A DNA stretch of 64,000 bases from Enterobacter sp. kpr-6 (GCF_900116015.1 NZ_FOYH01000009.1:1-64000), one strand, 5' to 3'. Counted from the stretch's first letter, positions 7,843 through 19,818 are shown. The notes: generated from the sequence alone by a model not told the origin. Numbers and translations are program-made.

Positions 7843-10800
7843 GTGAGTAGCAAAGTTGAACAACTGCATCAGCAGTTAAAAAAACGCATTCTGGTTCTGG
7901 ACGGGGGCATGGGCACCATGATCCAGGGCTATCGCCTCAGTGAGCAGGATTTTCGCGGCGAGCGCTTCGCCGACTGGCCCTGCGATCTGAAAGGTAACAA
8001 TGATCTGCTGGTGTTAAGCAAGCCTGAAACGATCGCCGCGATCCACAACGCCTATTTTGAGGCGGGTGCGGACATCATTGAAACCAACACCTTTAACTCC
8101 ACGACGATTGCGATGGCGGATTACCAGATGGAATCCCTGTCGGCGGAAATCAACTTTGCTGCGGCAAAACTGGCCCGCGCCTGCGCCGACGAGTGGACCG
8201 CCCGCACCCCGGACAAACCGCGCTATGTGGCGGGCGTGCTTGGCCCGACCAACCGCACCGCGTCGATTTCCCCGGACGTCAACGACCCGGCTTACCGCAA
8301 CGTCACCTTTGATGAGCTGGTGGCGGCCTACCGTGAATCGACCCGCGCGCTGGTGGAAGGCGGCAGCGATCTGATTCTGATCGAAACCGTGTTCGACACC
8401 CTCAACGCCAAAGCCGCGATTTTCGCGGTGAAAGAGGAGTTCGACGCGCTGGGCACTGAACTGCCGATCATGATTTCCGGCACCATCACCGATGCCTCCG
8501 GGCGTACGCTCTCCGGGCAAACCACCGAAGCGTTTTACAACTCGCTGCGTCACGCCGACGCGCTGACCTTCGGCCTGAACTGCGCCCTCGGCCCGGACGA
8601 ACTGCGCCAGTACGTGCAGGAACTCTCCCGCATCGCGGAATGCTACGTCACCGCGCACCCGAACGCCGGGCTGCCGAACGCCTTTGGCGAATACGATCTT
8701 GACGCCGACACCATGGCCGCGCAAATCGGTGAATGGGCGCAGGCGGGCTTTTTAAATATCGTCGGTGGCTGCTGCGGCACCACGCCGGAACACATTGCGG
8801 CAATGTGCCGCGCTGTGGAAGGCCTGCCGCCACGTGCCTTACCGGATCTGCCGGTAGCCTGCCGTCTTGCCGGGCTGGAGCCGCTGAACATCGGCGCAGA
8901 CAGCCTGTTTGTGAACGTCGGCGAGCGTACTAACGTCACCGGTTCCGCCAAATTCAAACGCCTGATCAAAGAAGAAAAATACAACGAAGCGCTGGAAGTG
9001 GCGTTGCAGCAGGTGGAAAGCGGCGCGCAAATCATTGATATCAACATGGATGAAGGGATGCTCGACGCGGAAGCGGCGATGGTGCGTTTCCTCAACCTGA
9101 TTGCCGGGGAACCGGACATCGCCCGCGTGCCGATCATGATCGACTCCTCCAAATGGGAGGTCATCGAAAAAGGCCTGAAGTGCATTCAGGGCAAAGGCAT
9201 CGTTAACTCCATCTCGATGAAAGAGGGCGTTGAGGCGTTCACGCATCACGCCAGACTGGTGCGCCGCTACGGTGCGGCCATGGTGGTGATGGCCTTTGAC
9301 GAAGTGGGTCAGGCCGACACCCGCGAGCGTAAAATCGAGATCTGCCGCCGCGCCTACAAAATCCTGACCGAAGAGGTCGGCTTCCCGCCGGAAGATATCA
9401 TTTTTGACCCGAACATTTTCGCTGTGGCGACGGGCATTGATGAGCACAACAACTACGCGCAGGACTTTATCGGCGCGTGTGAAGACATTAAACGCGAACT
9501 GCCGCACGCGATGATTTCCGGCGGCGTGTCGAACGTGTCGTTCTCGTTCCGTGGCAACGACCCGGTGCGTGAAGCGATCCACGCCGTGTTCCTCTATTAC
9601 GCCATCCGCAACGGCATGGACATGGGCATCGTCAACGCCGGACAACTGGCGATTTACGACGACCTGCCTGCCGAACTGCGTGACGCGGTGGAAGATGTCA
9701 TCCTCAACCGCCGCGACGACGGCACCGAGCGCCTGCTCGATCTGGCTGAAAAGTATCGCGGTAGCAAAAGCGACGACGCTGCCAACGCTCAGCTTGCCGA
9801 ATGGCGCAACTGGGACGTGCGCAAACGCCTCGAATACTCACTGGTAAAAGGCATTACCGAGTTTATCGAACTGGATACCGAAGAAGCCCGCCAGCAGGCG
9901 GAGCGCCCGATTCAGGTCATCGAAGGTCCGCTGATGGACGGCATGAACGTGGTCGGCGATCTGTTTGGTGAAGGGAAAATGTTCCTGCCGCAGGTGGTGA
10001 AATCCGCCCGCGTGATGAAGCAGGCGGTGGCCTACCTTGAGCCGTATATCGAAGCCAGCAAAGAGAAAGGGCAGACCAACGGCAAAATGGTGATCGCCAC
10101 GGTGAAAGGCGATGTGCATGACATCGGCAAAAACATCGTCGGCGTGGTGTTGCAGTGCAACAACTATGAAATTGTCGATTTGGGCGTGATGGTGCCAACG
10201 GAGAAAATCCTCAAAACCGCGCGCGAAGTAAACGCCGATCTGATTGGCCTTTCCGGGCTGATCACCCCATCGCTTGATGAAATGGTCAACGTGGCCAAAG
10301 AGATGGAGCGCCAGGGCTTTACCATTCCGCTGCTGATTGGCGGCGCGACCACCTCGAAAGCGCACACGGCGGTGAAAATCGAGCAGAACTACAGCGGCCC
10401 AACGGTATACGTGCAAAACGCCTCGCGCACGGTGGGCGTGGTGTCGTCGCTGCTTTCCGCCACGCAGCATGATGATTTCGTCGCCCGCACCCGCAAAGAG
10501 TACGAAACCGTGCGCATTCAGCACGCGCGTAAAAAACCGCGCACGCCGCCGGTGACGTTACAGGCGGCGCGTGACAACGATCTGGCGTTTGACTGGGAAA
10601 GCTACACCCCGCCTGTGGCGCACCGCCTCGGGGTGCAGGAAGTCACGGCCAGTATCGAGACGCTGCGTAACTACATCGACTGGACGCCGTTCTTTATGAC
10701 CTGGTCGCTGGCGGGCAAATATCCGCGCATTCTTGAAGATGAAATCGTCGGTGAGGAGGCGCAGCGGCTGTTTAAAGACGCCAACGACATGCTCGACATG

Positions 10801-11526
10801 CTGAGCGAGAAAAAAGCGCTCAATCCGCGCGGCGTGGTGGGCCTGTTCCCGGCAAACCGCGTGGGCGATGATGTGGAAATTTATCGCGATGCCTCGCGCA
10901 CGCAGGTGCTGACGGTGGCGCGTCATCTGCGTCAGCAAACCGAGAAAGTGGGTTTTGCCAACTACTGCCTCGCGGATTTTGTCGCGCCAAAACTGAGCGG
11001 CAAAGAGGATTACATCGGCGCGTTCGCCGTGACCGGTGGTCTGGAAGAGGACGCGCTGGCGGAGGCCTACGACGCGCAGCACGATGATTACAACAAGATC
11101 ATGGTGAAAGCCATCGCCGACCGTCTCGCCGAGGCTTTTGCGGAATACCTGCACGAGCGCGTGCGTAAAGTGTACTGGGGCTACGCGCCGAACGAGAATC
11201 TCAGCAACGAAGAGCTGATCCGCGAGAATTATCAGGGAATTCGCCCCGCGCCCGGCTACCCGGCCTGCCCGGAGCACACTGAGAAGGGCACCATCTGGAA
11301 ACTACTGGATGTGGAGGCCCACACCGGCATGAAGCTCACCGAGTCGTTCGCCATGTGGCCCGGTGCCTCGGTATCGGGCTGGTACTTCAGCCATCCCGAC
11401 AGCAAATACTTCGCCGTGGCACAGCTTCAGCGCGACCAGATTGAGGATTACGCCCTGCGAAAAGGCATGAGCGTCAGCGAAGTCGAACGCTGGCTCGCGC
11501 CAAATCTGGGGTACGACGCGGATTAA
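7843..11526 (+). CDS. metH: cobalamin-dependent methionine synthase
   Basis: Transfers methyl from methyltetrahydrofolate to homocysteine through methylcobalamin. From the GTG at 7843 it is 1227 residues, the E. coli length, starting (M)SSKVEQL; GGGAG is five bases upstream, and an in-frame upstream extension has no homology. Modules in order: homocysteine/Zn domain (to about 340; LNCALG and GGCCGT carry the three zinc cysteines), pterin-binding TIM barrel (about 355-650), cobalamin cap and domain (about 650-895; DVHDIGK contains the cobalt-ligating His, followed by GLSGLITPS), and AdoMet reactivation domain (about 900-1227; [24 protein letters not shown]). Divergent from iclR. Confidence 0.97.
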   Translation: MSSKVEQLHQQLKKRILVLDGGMGTMIQGYRLSEQDFRGERFADWPCDLKGNNDLLVLSKPETIAAIHNAYFEAGADIIETNTFNSTTIAMADYQMESLSAEINFAAAKLARACADEWTARTPDKPRYVAGVLGPTNRTASISPDVNDPAYRNVTFDELVAAYRESTRALVEGGSDLILIETVFDTLNAKAAIFAVKEEFDALGTELPIMISGTITDASGRTLSGQTTEAFYNSLRHADALTFGLNCALGPDELRQYVQELSRIAECYVTAHPNAGLPNAFGEYDLDADTMAAQIGEWAQAGFLNIVGGCCGTTPEHIAAMCRAVEGLPPRALPDLPVACRLAGLEPLNIGADSLFVNVGERTNVTGSAKFKRLIKEEKYNEALEVALQQVESGAQIIDINMDEGMLDAEAAMVRFLNLIAGEPDIARVPIMIDSSKWEVIEKGLKCIQGKGIVNSISMKEGVEAFTHHARLVRRYGAAMVVMAFDEVGQADTRERKIEICRRAYKILTEEVGFPPEDIIFDPNIFAVATGIDEHNNYAQDFIGACEDIKRELPHAMISGGVSNVSFSFRGNDPVREAIHAVFLYYAIRNGMDMGIVNAGQLAIYDDLPAELRDAVEDVILNRRDDGTERLLDLAEKYRGSKSDDAANAQLAEWRNWDVRKRLEYSLVKGITEFIELDTEEARQQAERPIQVIEGPLMDGMNVVGDLFGEGKMFLPQVVKSARVMKQAVAYLEPYIEASKEKGQTNGKMVIATVKGDVHDIGKNIVGVVLQCNNYEIVDLGVMVPTEKILKTAREVNADLIGLSGLITPSLDEMVNVAKEMERQGFTIPLLIGGATTSKAHTAVKIEQNYSGPTVYVQNASRTVGVVSSLLSATQHDDFVARTRKEYETVRIQHARKKPRTPPVTLQAARDNDLAFDWESYTPPVAHRLGVQEVTASIETLRNYIDWTPFFMTWSLAGKYPRILEDEIVGEEAQRLFKDANDMLDMLSEKKALNPRGVVGLFPANRVGDDVEIYRDASRTQVLTVARHLRQQTEKVGFANYCLADFVAPKLSGKEDYIGAFAVTGGLEEDALAEAYDAQHDDYNKIMVKAIADRLAEAFAEYLHERVRKVYWGYAPNENLSNEELIRENYQGIRPAPGYPACPEHTEKGTIWKLLDVEAHTGMKLTESFAMWPGASVSGWYFSHPDSKYFAVAQLQRDQIEDYALRKGMSVSEVERWLAPNLGYDAD

Positions 11527-11551
11527 TCCCTGTCATATTTGTTTAATAATT

Positions 11552-11582
11552 ATCAGGGCACCTTCGGGTGCCCTGATTCTTT
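11552..11582 (+). terminator. metH terminator
   Basis: ATCAGGGCACC-TTCG-GGTGCCCTGAT: an 11-bp stem with a UUCG loop, then TCTTT. It follows metH by 25 bases and precedes a repeat locus. Confidence 0.88.
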
Positions 11583-11617
11583 ATTGCGTTTCAGACCTTA
11601 TACTTAGCGGTAAGGAA

Positions 11618-11760
11618 CCCTCACCCTAACCCTCTCCCTCAGGGAGAGGGGACAGATCGAGTGCGGACTCGCCTTTCCCCTCTGGCTCGGGGAGAGGGAA
11701 CATATTGAGCACGGGCTCGCCTTTCCCCCTCTCCCTGAGGGAGAGGGCCGGGGCGAGGGG
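11618..11760 (+). repeat. REP-like palindromic repeat, locus C (metH-yjbB)
   Basis: Forward-oriented triplet: left unit CCCTCACCCTAACCCTCTCCC with hairpin, the standard spacer GGACAGATCGAGTGCGGACTC, a middle unit with a damaged left arm (CCCCTCTGGCTCGGGGAGAGGG), a second spacer, and the right unit ending GGCCGGGGCGAGGGG. The repeat stops 18 bases before the yjbB ribosome binding site. Confidence 0.88.
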
Positions 11761-11795
11761 AAAATCCCCCATAACAACAAGGAGGCAACCACGCT

Positions 11796-13427
11796 GTGTT
11801 AACGCTTTTACACCTGCTTTCTGCCGTTGCATTACTGGTCTGGGGCACACACATTGTGCGCACCGGGGTCATGCGCGTCTTTGGCGCGCGCCTGCGCACG
11901 GTGCTCAGCCGTAGCGTTGAAAAAAAACCGCTCGCCTTCTGCGCGGGCATTGGCGTCACCGCGCTGGTACAAAGCAGTAACGCCACCACCATGCTGGTGA
12001 CCTCGTTCGTGGCGCAGGATCTGGTCGCCCTGGCACCCGCGTTAGTGATCGTCCTCGGTGCCGACGTTGGTACCGCGCTGATGGCGCGTATCCTGACTTT
12101 CGATCTCTCCTGGCTTTCACCGCTGCTGATTTTTATTGGCGTCATCTTCTTCCTTGGCCGCAAACAGACGCGCGCCGGGCAACTTGGGCGGGTGGGGATT
12201 GGTCTCGGACTGATCCTGCTGGCGCTGGAGCTTATCGTGCAGGCGGTCACGCCTATCACCCAGGCCAGCGGCGTACAGGTGATTTTTGCCTCACTGACCG
12301 GCGACCTGCTGCTCGATGCGCTGATCGGGGCCGTATTTGCCATCATCACCTATTCCAGCCTGGCGGCCGTGCTGCTGACCGCGACGCTGACGGCGGCGGG
12401 AGTCATTGCCTTCCCGGTAGCGCTCTGTCTGGTGATCGGCGCAAACCTGGGATCGGGCCTGCTGGCGGTGCTTAACAACAGCGCGGCCAATGCCGCTGCG
12501 CGTCGCGTGGCGATGGGCAGTCTGCTGTTCAAGCTGGTGGGCAGTCTCGCCATTCTGCCTTTCATTCATATCCTCGCGGAGATGATGGATCGCCTGCCGC
12601 TTAAAGAGTCCGAACTGGTTATCTATTTCCATGTTTTCTACAACCTGATCCGCTGCCTGGTGATGGTGCCTTTTGCCGAACCGATGGCGGCTTTTTGTAA
12701 GCGTATTATCCGCGACGAACCGGAACTGGACGCGCGCCTGAAGCCCAGACATCTCGATACCTCCGCCCTCGACACGCCTGCACTGGCGCTGGCTAACGCC
12801 GCCCGCGAAACGCTGCGCATGGGCGATGCGATGGAGCTGATGCTGGTTAATCTCAAAGAGGTGATGCACGGCGAACCGCGCCAGGAGAAAGAACTGCGTA
12901 AAACCGCCGATGACATTAACGTGCTCTACACCGCCATTAAGCTCTACCTGGCGCGGATGCCGAAAGACGAACTGGCGGAAGAGGAGTCGCGCCGCTGGGC
13001 GGAGATCATTGAGATGTCGCTGAACCTCGAACAGGCATCCGATATCGTCGAGCGGATGGGCAGTGAAATCGCCGATAAATCGCTCTCCGCCCGCCGCGCC
13101 TTCTCCCTTGCCGGGATTAACGAACTGGACGGTCTGCTCGATCAACTGCTCAGCAACCTGCAACTGGCGATGTCCGTTTTCTTCTCAGGCGACGTCCCCA
13201 GCGCCCGCCGTCTGCGACGTAACAAGCATCGCTTCCGCATCCTCACTCGCCGCTATTCCCATGCGCACGTTGACCGGCTGCATCAACAAAACGTGCAAAG
13301 CATCGAAACCAGTTCGCTGCATTTGGGCCTGCTGGGGGATATGAAACGCCTCAACTCGCTGTTCTGCGCGGTGGCCTACAGCGTGATGGCGCAGCCGGAT
13401 GAAGACGACGAGCGGGACGAGTATTAA
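11796..13427 (+). CDS. yjbB: Na/Pi cotransporter family protein YjbB
   Basis: Inner-membrane protein of 543 residues, as in E. coli. The N-terminal half (about 1-310) is a Na/Pi-cotransporter (NptA/PF02690-type) domain with two inverted QSSN/GANLG-like repeats (VQSSNATTMLV; VIGANLGSG) and about eight hydrophobic segments. The C-terminal half is a PhoU-like helical domain. In E. coli it has been linked to phosphate export. The start is GTG at 11796 with AAGGAGG at 11779-11785; the protein begins (M)LTLLHLLSAVALLVWGTH. It stands alone between a repeat and a toxin-antitoxin pair. Confidence 0.95.
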   Translation: MLTLLHLLSAVALLVWGTHIVRTGVMRVFGARLRTVLSRSVEKKPLAFCAGIGVTALVQSSNATTMLVTSFVAQDLVALAPALVIVLGADVGTALMARILTFDLSWLSPLLIFIGVIFFLGRKQTRAGQLGRVGIGLGLILLALELIVQAVTPITQASGVQVIFASLTGDLLLDALIGAVFAIITYSSLAAVLLTATLTAAGVIAFPVALCLVIGANLGSGLLAVLNNSAANAAARRVAMGSLLFKLVGSLAILPFIHILAEMMDRLPLKESELVIYFHVFYNLIRCLVMVPFAEPMAAFCKRIIRDEPELDARLKPRHLDTSALDTPALALANAARETLRMGDAMELMLVNLKEVMHGEPRQEKELRKTADDINVLYTAIKLYLARMPKDELAEEESRRWAEIIEMSLNLEQASDIVERMGSEIADKSLSARRAFSLAGINELDGLLDQLLSNLQLAMSVFFSGDVPSARRLRRNKHRFRILTRRYSHAHVDRLHQQNVQSIETSSLHLGLLGDMKRLNSLFCAVAYSVMAQPDEDDERDEY

Positions 13428-13435
13428 GCCCTGTG

Positions 13436-13460
13436 CCTGAATTCTTGAGTGGAATTCAGG
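13436..13460. other. hairpin after yjbB
   Basis: CCTGAATTC / GAATTCAGG perfect 9-bp inverted repeat with a 7-base loop between the convergent yjbB and toxin genes. No T-run follows on either strand, so it is a weak candidate for a terminator or mRNA-end stabiliser. Confidence 0.6.
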
Positions 13461-13479
13461 CCGCCAGGTTAAGACAGTC

Positions 13480-13785
13480 TTACCCGAAAAGTTCGCTATG
13501 GGTACCGATGTCAATGAACGTAACCAGGTTTTGCGCTTCATCCACCCGGTACACCAGCAAAAAATCACCACCGATATGTAGCTCCCTGGCACCAGCCCAT
13601 TCGGGGCCCTTCAATTCATGATCCAGATATTCGGCAGGTAGCAGGCGGCCGCTGAAAATAAGCATCATAATTTCAGCGGCTTTATGCATATCATGCCTGC
13701 CTGCGTTGTTATAACGCTTCCAGGATTTTTCGAACGTTCGAGTATATTCAACGCGGCGGGGTTGTTTACTTCTCTTTTCCGTCAT
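13480..13785 (-). CDS. YafQ-family mRNA interferase toxin
   Basis: Protein of 101 residues in the RelE/ParE superfamily, YafQ branch. These toxins cut mRNA at the ribosome A site. Active-site residues of YafQ are recognisable: His56 (YLDHELKG), His70 and Asp74 (ELHIGGDFLLVY), His96 (GTHSELFG) and Phe100. In E. coli YafQ an Arg lies four residues before the last His (RTGTH); here the segment reads DIGTH, so that Arg is replaced by Asp. The ATG overlaps the end of the antitoxin gene by 20 bases, so translation is coupled. It occupies the place of pepE in E. coli, suggesting acquisition by transfer. Confidence 0.88.
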   Translation of the reverse strand: MTEKRSKQPRRVEYTRTFEKSWKRYNNAGRHDMHKAAEIMMLIFSGRLLPAEYLDHELKGPEWAGARELHIGGDFLLVYRVDEAQNLVTFIDIGTHSELFG

Positions 13786-14044
13786 CGCTATTCAGTCCTT
13801 TGAACATGTCTTCCGCCGAGTTAAAGCGGGGGCTGGCTTTTGCTTCAATCGCTGTTGCTTCCTGCAAGGCGATTTTCATTTTTGCAGAGGGACGTTTGAC
13901 CTCAAAGGGTATCCCCTGGTGGCTTACTACCTGCTCAAGAAAAAGACGAACGGCGCTGCTGACGGTCAATCCACAGTCGCGCAGAATCTGAGTCGCTTCA
14001 TCTTTTAATTCTTCAGAAATACGCATTTTGATACTGGTTTGCAT
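13766..14044 (-). CDS. RelB/DinJ-family antitoxin
   Basis: Antitoxin partner of the YafQ-like toxin, 92 residues from the ATG at 14044, which has GGAGAG just upstream; an ATG four codons earlier lacks a site. The N-terminus (MQTSIKMRISEELKDEATQILRDCGLTVSSAVRLFLEQVV) is a ribbon-helix-helix DNA-binding domain with the DinJ signature. The C-terminal half, rich in Lys, Glu and Ala, is the expected toxin-wrapping tail. Antitoxin first, toxin second, overlapping, is the standard order. The complex probably represses its own promoter at the direct repeats just upstream. Confidence 0.88.
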   Translation of the reverse strand: MQTSIKMRISEELKDEATQILRDCGLTVSSAVRLFLEQVVSHQGIPFEVKRPSAKMKIALQEATAIEAKASPRFNSAEDMFKGLNSDDGKEK

Positions 14045-14060
14045 GTCACTCTCCATTCAT

Positions 14061-14079
14061 TTGTGGGTACATTGTGGGT
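14061..14079. promoter_or_regulatory. direct-repeat operator of the toxin-antitoxin genes
   Basis: TTGTGGGT occurs at 14061-14068 and again at 14072-14079, 11 bases apart, one helical turn. A third copy in inverse orientation (ACCCACAA) lies at 14148-14155. The first two sit 16-35 bases upstream of the antitoxin start. This layout suits a ribbon-helix-helix dimer array, but no binding data are available. Confidence 0.5.
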
Positions 14080-14210
14080 GCAAAAAATGACTTTTTCAAG
14101 CAGCCAATTCTCTCTCTTCTATCCCCGCGCACAAAACAGCTGGCGCAACCCACAAACCCGTTTTTCCTCCCGCGGCAGGTAAGGTATATTTCGCCTTTAA
14201 AGGAGAATTT

Positions 14211-15080
14211 ATGCTGCCAGACTCATCAACCCGACTAAACAAATACATCAGCGAGAGCGGGATCTGCTCGCGCCGCGAAGCCGATCGCTACATCGAACAG
14301 GGAAACGTTTTTATTAACGGCAAACGCGCCGGGATTGGCGATCAGGTGTCGCCCGGCGATGTGGTGAAGGTAAACGGACAGTTGATTGAGCCGCGCGAGG
14401 CGGAAGATCTGGTTTTCATCGCGCTGAATAAGCCGGTGGGGATCGTCAGCACGACCGAAGACAGCGAAAAAGACAACATCGTTGATTTCGTGAACCACAG
14501 CAAGCGCGTGTTCCCGATTGGCCGTCTGGACAAAGACTCACAGGGGCTGATTTTCCTCACCAACCACGGCGATCTGGTGAACAAAATCCTGCGCGCCGGG
14601 AACGATCACGAGAAAGAGTATGTGGTGACGGTGAACAAACCCGTTACCGACGAATTTATTCGCGGCATGGGCGCGGGCGTGCCGATTCTGGGGACGGTCA
14701 CGAAGAAGTGTAAAGTGAAGAAAGAAGCCCCGTTCTCGTTCCGTATCACCCTGATTCAGGGGCTAAACCGCCAGATCCGCCGCATGTGCGAACACTTTGG
14801 ATTCGAAGTCACAAAACTTGAGCGCACGCGCATCATGAACGTCAGTCTTACCGGCATCCCGCTGGGCGAATGGCGCGATTTGACCGATGACGAGCTGATC
14901 GACCTGTTCAAACTGATTGAGAATTCCAGCTCAGAAGCGAAGCCGAAAGCGAAGGCAAAACCGAAAACGGCGGCAGTGAAACGTCCGGTCGTCTCACCCG
15001 GCAAGAGCAGCGAGAAAGCGCGTCCGGCGTCAAACGGTAAACGTTTTACTTCGCCGGGACGCAAGAAGAAAGGGCGTTAA
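14211..15080 (+). CDS. rluF: 23S rRNA pseudouridine(2604) synthase
   Basis: Makes pseudouridine at position 2604 of 23S rRNA; E. coli RluF also modifies tRNA-Tyr U35. It is 289 residues. The N-terminal S4 RNA-binding domain ([29 protein letters not shown]) is followed by the RsuA/RluB/E/F catalytic domain with Asp107 in GRLDKDSQG and [17 protein letters not shown]. The tail (about 240-289) is Lys/Ala/Pro-rich and basic ([12 protein letters not shown] ... GRKKKGR), as in E. coli. AAAGGAG precedes the ATG. Its stop codon overlaps that of convergent yjbD. Confidence 0.96.
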   Translation: MLPDSSTRLNKYISESGICSRREADRYIEQGNVFINGKRAGIGDQVSPGDVVKVNGQLIEPREAEDLVFIALNKPVGIVSTTEDSEKDNIVDFVNHSKRVFPIGRLDKDSQGLIFLTNHGDLVNKILRAGNDHEKEYVVTVNKPVTDEFIRGMGAGVPILGTVTKKCKVKKEAPFSFRITLIQGLNRQIRRMCEHFGFEVTKLERTRIMNVSLTGIPLGEWRDLTDDELIDLFKLIENSSSEAKPKAKAKPKTAAVKRPVVSPGKSSEKARPASNGKRFTSPGRKKKGR

Positions 15081-15349
15081 CGTCTGCCGCGTGTCGGCGT
15101 GCTCGCCGACCAGGAAAACGACGCTTCCGTGTCCGGTTTATAAGCCTGCTTTTTCTTCAACTGGCGGGCTTTTTTTGCCTCTGCTTCACGCAATTCCATC
15201 AGCTTGTCGATGTACTCTTTTTTCACGCTGTTTGTTTCCGCGTTGGTCAGCAGGCGACCATGAGCGATGCGGGCGCGGTCGAGCAGCGTCTTCAGTTCGC
15301 GCTGTTCACGCTCGGTCATCTCTTTTTGGGTAATGCGGGGAAGTGCCAT
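15077..15349 (-). CDS. yjbD: YjbD family (DUF3811) protein
   Basis: Small cytoplasmic protein of 90 residues, highly charged and helical (Glu/Arg/Lys-rich, [49 protein letters not shown]), matching E. coli YjbD (DUF3811). Function is unknown. It is convergent with rluF and the two stop codons overlap by two bases, so the 3' ends are antisense to each other. Confidence 0.9.
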   Translation of the reverse strand: MALPRITQKEMTEREQRELKTLLDRARIAHGRLLTNAETNSVKKEYIDKLMELREAEAKKARQLKKKQAYKPDTEASFSWSASTPTRGRR

Positions 15350-15447
15350 ACGGGTGCCCTCAGTCTGCCAGATGGCCCAGTGTACGGGATTACCGGGCGG
15401 GCTGATAGAGCGCAGGCCGGGTAAGCGTGAGCCACCCGGCCTTTTTC

Positions 15448-16389
15448 TTACTGCTCTTTCACCGTCTCACGCTTTTGCTTCTCAACGGGCTTACCGGACC
15501 AGTAGCCTGCCAGCAGCGAGCCGGAAAGATTATGCCAGACCGAGAACAGCGCGCCGGGGAGGGCGGCCAGCGGGGAGAAGTAGATTTTACCCAGCGCGGC
15601 GGCAAGACCGGAGTTCTGCATTCCCACTTCAATCGCCAGCGTGCGGCAGGTGGATTCGTCGAAGCCGAACAGCCGTCCGCCCCAGTAGCCGCCGAGCAGA
15701 CCGATAGCGTTGTGCAATATCACCGCGACAATCACCATCAGGCCAACCGAGGCAATATGAGCGGCAGAGCCCGCGACCACGGCGCTGATAATTGCCAGAA
15801 TACAAATCATCGAGAATGCGGGCAGGTAAGATTCAACCGCTTTTACCACGCGCGGGAACAGATGATGCACAATCAGGCCAAGGCCAATCGGGATCACCAC
15901 GATTTGCAGAATGCTTAACAGCATCCCCATCACATCCACCTGAATGTGCGCATCAACGTACAGGCGCGTCAGCAGCGGTGTGGCCACCACGCCTACCAGC
16001 GTCGAAACAGATGAAATCGTTACCGACAGCGCCACATCACCCTTCGCCAGATAGATCATCACGTTCGACGCCGTTCCGCTGGCGACGCTACCGACCAGCA
16101 CCATGCCAGCGGAGAGATCCGGTGGCATATTAAACGCCATCGCCAGCAGCCACGCGGCGAGCGGCATCACCAGATAGTGCAGGAAAATCCCCGCAGCGAC
16201 CGGCGCAGGCCGGGAAAGCACGCGCTTAAAATCGTCGATTCTCAGGTGGACGCCCATGCCGAACATGATCAGCATCAGCAGCGTGCTGACCCACGGGCCG
16301 AGCGGGGTAAAGGTCGAAGGGGTGTAATAGGCAATAACAGAGAGCAGCAGCGCCCAGAGCGGGAACAGCCGCGTGAAGATGGCTAACAT
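15448..16389 (-). CDS. panS: BASS family transporter, PanS-like
   Basis: Inner-membrane protein of 313 residues with about nine or ten hydrophobic segments, in the bile acid:sodium symporter (BASS) family. Conserved BASS features include GMGVHL, the [22 protein letters not shown] segment and [13 protein letters not shown]. It closely resembles the protein named PanS in Salmonella and relatives, a transporter of ketopantoate and other pantothenate precursors; that name is from memory, hence moderate confidence in the symbol. It lies downstream of lysC in the same direction but beyond a strong terminator, so it probably has its own promoter within 16390-16430. E. coli K-12 lacks it here. Confidence 0.85.
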   Translation of the reverse strand: MLAIFTRLFPLWALLLSVIAYYTPSTFTPLGPWVSTLLMLIMFGMGVHLRIDDFKRVLSRPAPVAAGIFLHYLVMPLAAWLLAMAFNMPPDLSAGMVLVGSVASGTASNVMIYLAKGDVALSVTISSVSTLVGVVATPLLTRLYVDAHIQVDVMGMLLSILQIVVIPIGLGLIVHHLFPRVVKAVESYLPAFSMICILAIISAVVAGSAAHIASVGLMVIVAVILHNAIGLLGGYWGGRLFGFDESTCRTLAIEVGMQNSGLAAALGKIYFSPLAALPGALFSVWHNLSGSLLAGYWSGKPVEKQKRETVKEQ

Positions 16390-16426
16390 AGTTAATTCCT
16401 TGCAAACGTTGTGTGTTGTTTCGTTA

Positions 16427-16453
16427 TAAAAAAAGCCGGGTTCGAGCCCGGCT
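16427..16453 (-). terminator. lysC terminator
   Basis: On the minus strand AGCCGGG-CTCGAA-CCCGGCT followed by a run of Ts (TTTTTTT), 30 bases after the lysC stop. It separates lysC from panS. Confidence 0.92.
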
Positions 16454-16482
16454 ATAGGTATTGTTTATCGTTTGAGGAGTTT

Positions 16483-17832
16483 TTATTCAAACAAATTATG
16501 ATGAAGTTTCTGCACGACCTGCTCGGCTTCGGTGCCTGGGACCAGGAAGCACAGGTTATGGCTGGATGCGCCATAGCAAATCATGCGGATGTTGAAGGGT
16601 TCGAGTACGCCAAACACCTCTTTGCCGACGCCGCAGGCTTTTGACAGATCGTTGCCAATCAGTGCTACCAGCGCGAGGTTTTCTTCTACTTCCACGCGGC
16701 ACAGGGCGGAGAGTTCCATCAGCAGACTCTGGGTTAACAGCGTGTCGCCGGTGGAGGTGGAGCCGGTGGTATCCAGCGTCAGCGCCACGCTGACTTCCGA
16801 AGTGGTGATCAAATCGACCGAAATATTATGCCGCGCCAGGATGCCGAACACCTCAGCCAGAAAACCGCGCGAGTGCAGCATATTCAGGCTGTGCAGGGTT
16901 AACAGCGTCTGCTTACGGCGCAGCGCCAGGGCGCGGAACAGCGGCGGGTTCTGGGTTTCATTACACACCAATGTGCCGCCCGCTTTAGGATCTTTGCTGG
17001 AGCCAACAAACACCGGAATATCGCTGCGCACGGCGGGCAGCAGGGTGGCCGGGTGCAGCACTTTTGCGCCGAAGGTCGCCATTTCAGCGGCCTCTTCAAA
17101 AGCAATTTCGTCGATGCGTTTCGCGGAAGGCACCACGCGCGGGTCAGTGGTGTAAATGCCCGGTACGTCGGTCCAGATATCAACGCGGGTCGCATGCAGC
17201 GCTTCAGCCAGCAGCGCGGCGGTGTAATCGCTGCCGCCACGACCGAGCGTAGTGGTGCGGCCTTTAGCTTCGCTGCCGATAAAACCTTGCGTGACGATCA
17301 GGCCTTCCGCCAGACGCGGCGCAAGCTGCTGCGTCGCCAGTTCGGAAAGGGCGGCAATGTCCGGTTCGGCACGGCCAAAACGGTCGCTGGTGCGCATGAT
17401 TTTACGCACATCAAACCACTGCGCATCGACATTGCGTTCACGCAGAATTTCCACAAACAGCAGCGTGGACATCAGTTCGCCGTGGCTGACCAGTTCGTCA
17501 GTGAGTGCGGTAGAAGTCGCCAGCGATGCGGCTTCGGCGAGTGTGGTGATGTTTTCCAGCAGGCGATCAATCTCTTCGCGGATCACGTTCGGATTGCGCA
17601 TACGTTCGAGAATATCGAACTGGATTTTGCGGATGGCATCCAGCTTCACAAAGCGCTCGGTGGCTTCCAGGCCTTCGGCAAGGGCGACCAGTAAATTGGT
17701 AACACCTGCGGATGCGGAGAGCACCACCACGCGCACGCTGGCATCGGAGAGCACCACATCGGCGCTGCGGTTCATGGCATCAAAATCGGCAACGCTGGTA
17801 CCGCCAAATTTGGAGACAACTATTTCTGTCAT
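16483..17832 (-). CDS. lysC: lysine-sensitive aspartokinase III
   Basis: Phosphorylates L-aspartate, the first step of the Lys/Met/Thr pathway; allosterically inhibited by lysine. It is 449 residues, as in E. coli. Kinase domain: VVSKFGGTSVADF at the N-terminus and GRGGSDYTAALLAEAL near residue 200. Two ACT domains in the last 150 residues bind lysine (HSLNMLHSRGFLAEVFGILARHNISVDLITTSEVSVALTLD). It is divergent from pgi. The 5' region lacks the lysine riboswitch seen before E. coli lysC, so transcriptional control may differ while feedback inhibition should remain. Confidence 0.97.
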   Translation of the reverse strand: MTEIVVSKFGGTSVADFDAMNRSADVVLSDASVRVVVLSASAGVTNLLVALAEGLEATERFVKLDAIRKIQFDILERMRNPNVIREEIDRLLENITTLAEAASLATSTALTDELVSHGELMSTLLFVEILRERNVDAQWFDVRKIMRTSDRFGRAEPDIAALSELATQQLAPRLAEGLIVTQGFIGSEAKGRTTTLGRGGSDYTAALLAEALHATRVDIWTDVPGIYTTDPRVVPSAKRIDEIAFEEAAEMATFGAKVLHPATLLPAVRSDIPVFVGSSKDPKAGGTLVCNETQNPPLFRALALRRKQTLLTLHSLNMLHSRGFLAEVFGILARHNISVDLITTSEVSVALTLDTTGSTSTGDTLLTQSLLMELSALCRVEVEENLALVALIGNDLSKACGVGKEVFGVLEPFNIRMICYGASSHNLCFLVPGTEAEQVVQKLHHNLFE

Positions 17833-17916
17833 TACAACCTCGTGTCAGGGAATGAAAAAAGCGACCATGGCACAAAGGCAAAACAGAAACCGGTGCAGGC
17901 GCAAATACCGTATTTA

Positions 17917-17945
17917 TAAATAAAAGGTGTGGCGGAGCCTGTCAA
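17917..17945 (-). promoter_or_regulatory. probable lysC promoter with short leader
   Basis: On the minus strand TTGACA (17940-17945) and TATTTA (17917-17922) are 17 bases apart, ending 84 bases before the lysC start. The leader ends CCCTGACACGAGGTTGTA-ATG, very like the end of the E. coli lysC leader as I recall it, but the roughly 180-base aptamer that should precede it is missing. Confidence 0.6.
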
Positions 17946-18077
17946 CGCCGGGATTATGCGGATTTTTCATGCTGGGATTACGCTCAGTAACAGTACTTAT
18001 ATCAATTATAATTTTTATCGGTATTTGACCGGGGCCAGGGGAATGTCATTAAAACAATCCCACTTTTCTGAGACTGA

Positions 18078-19772
<1,695 letters not shown>

Positions 19773-19778
19773 ATTTAC

Positions 19779-19818
19779 GTCATCCTTCGGGGGGCATTAC
19801 TGCACCCCGAATGATTTA
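19779..19818. repeat. 40-bp short relative of the dnaB-alr repeat
   Basis: Begins GTCATCCTTCG and ends CGAATGATTTA, the same ends as the 113-bp element at 46532-46644. The internal part here is only GGGGGCATTACTGCACCC, which can pair as GGGGTGCA-like arms. It lies seven bases after the pgi stop. It looks like an internally deleted member of that family. Confidence 0.6.

Noticed and set aside
13428-15080. pepE, expected next to yjbB
   Set aside because: No peptidase E sequence or fragment is present; the space is taken by the toxin-antitoxin pair.
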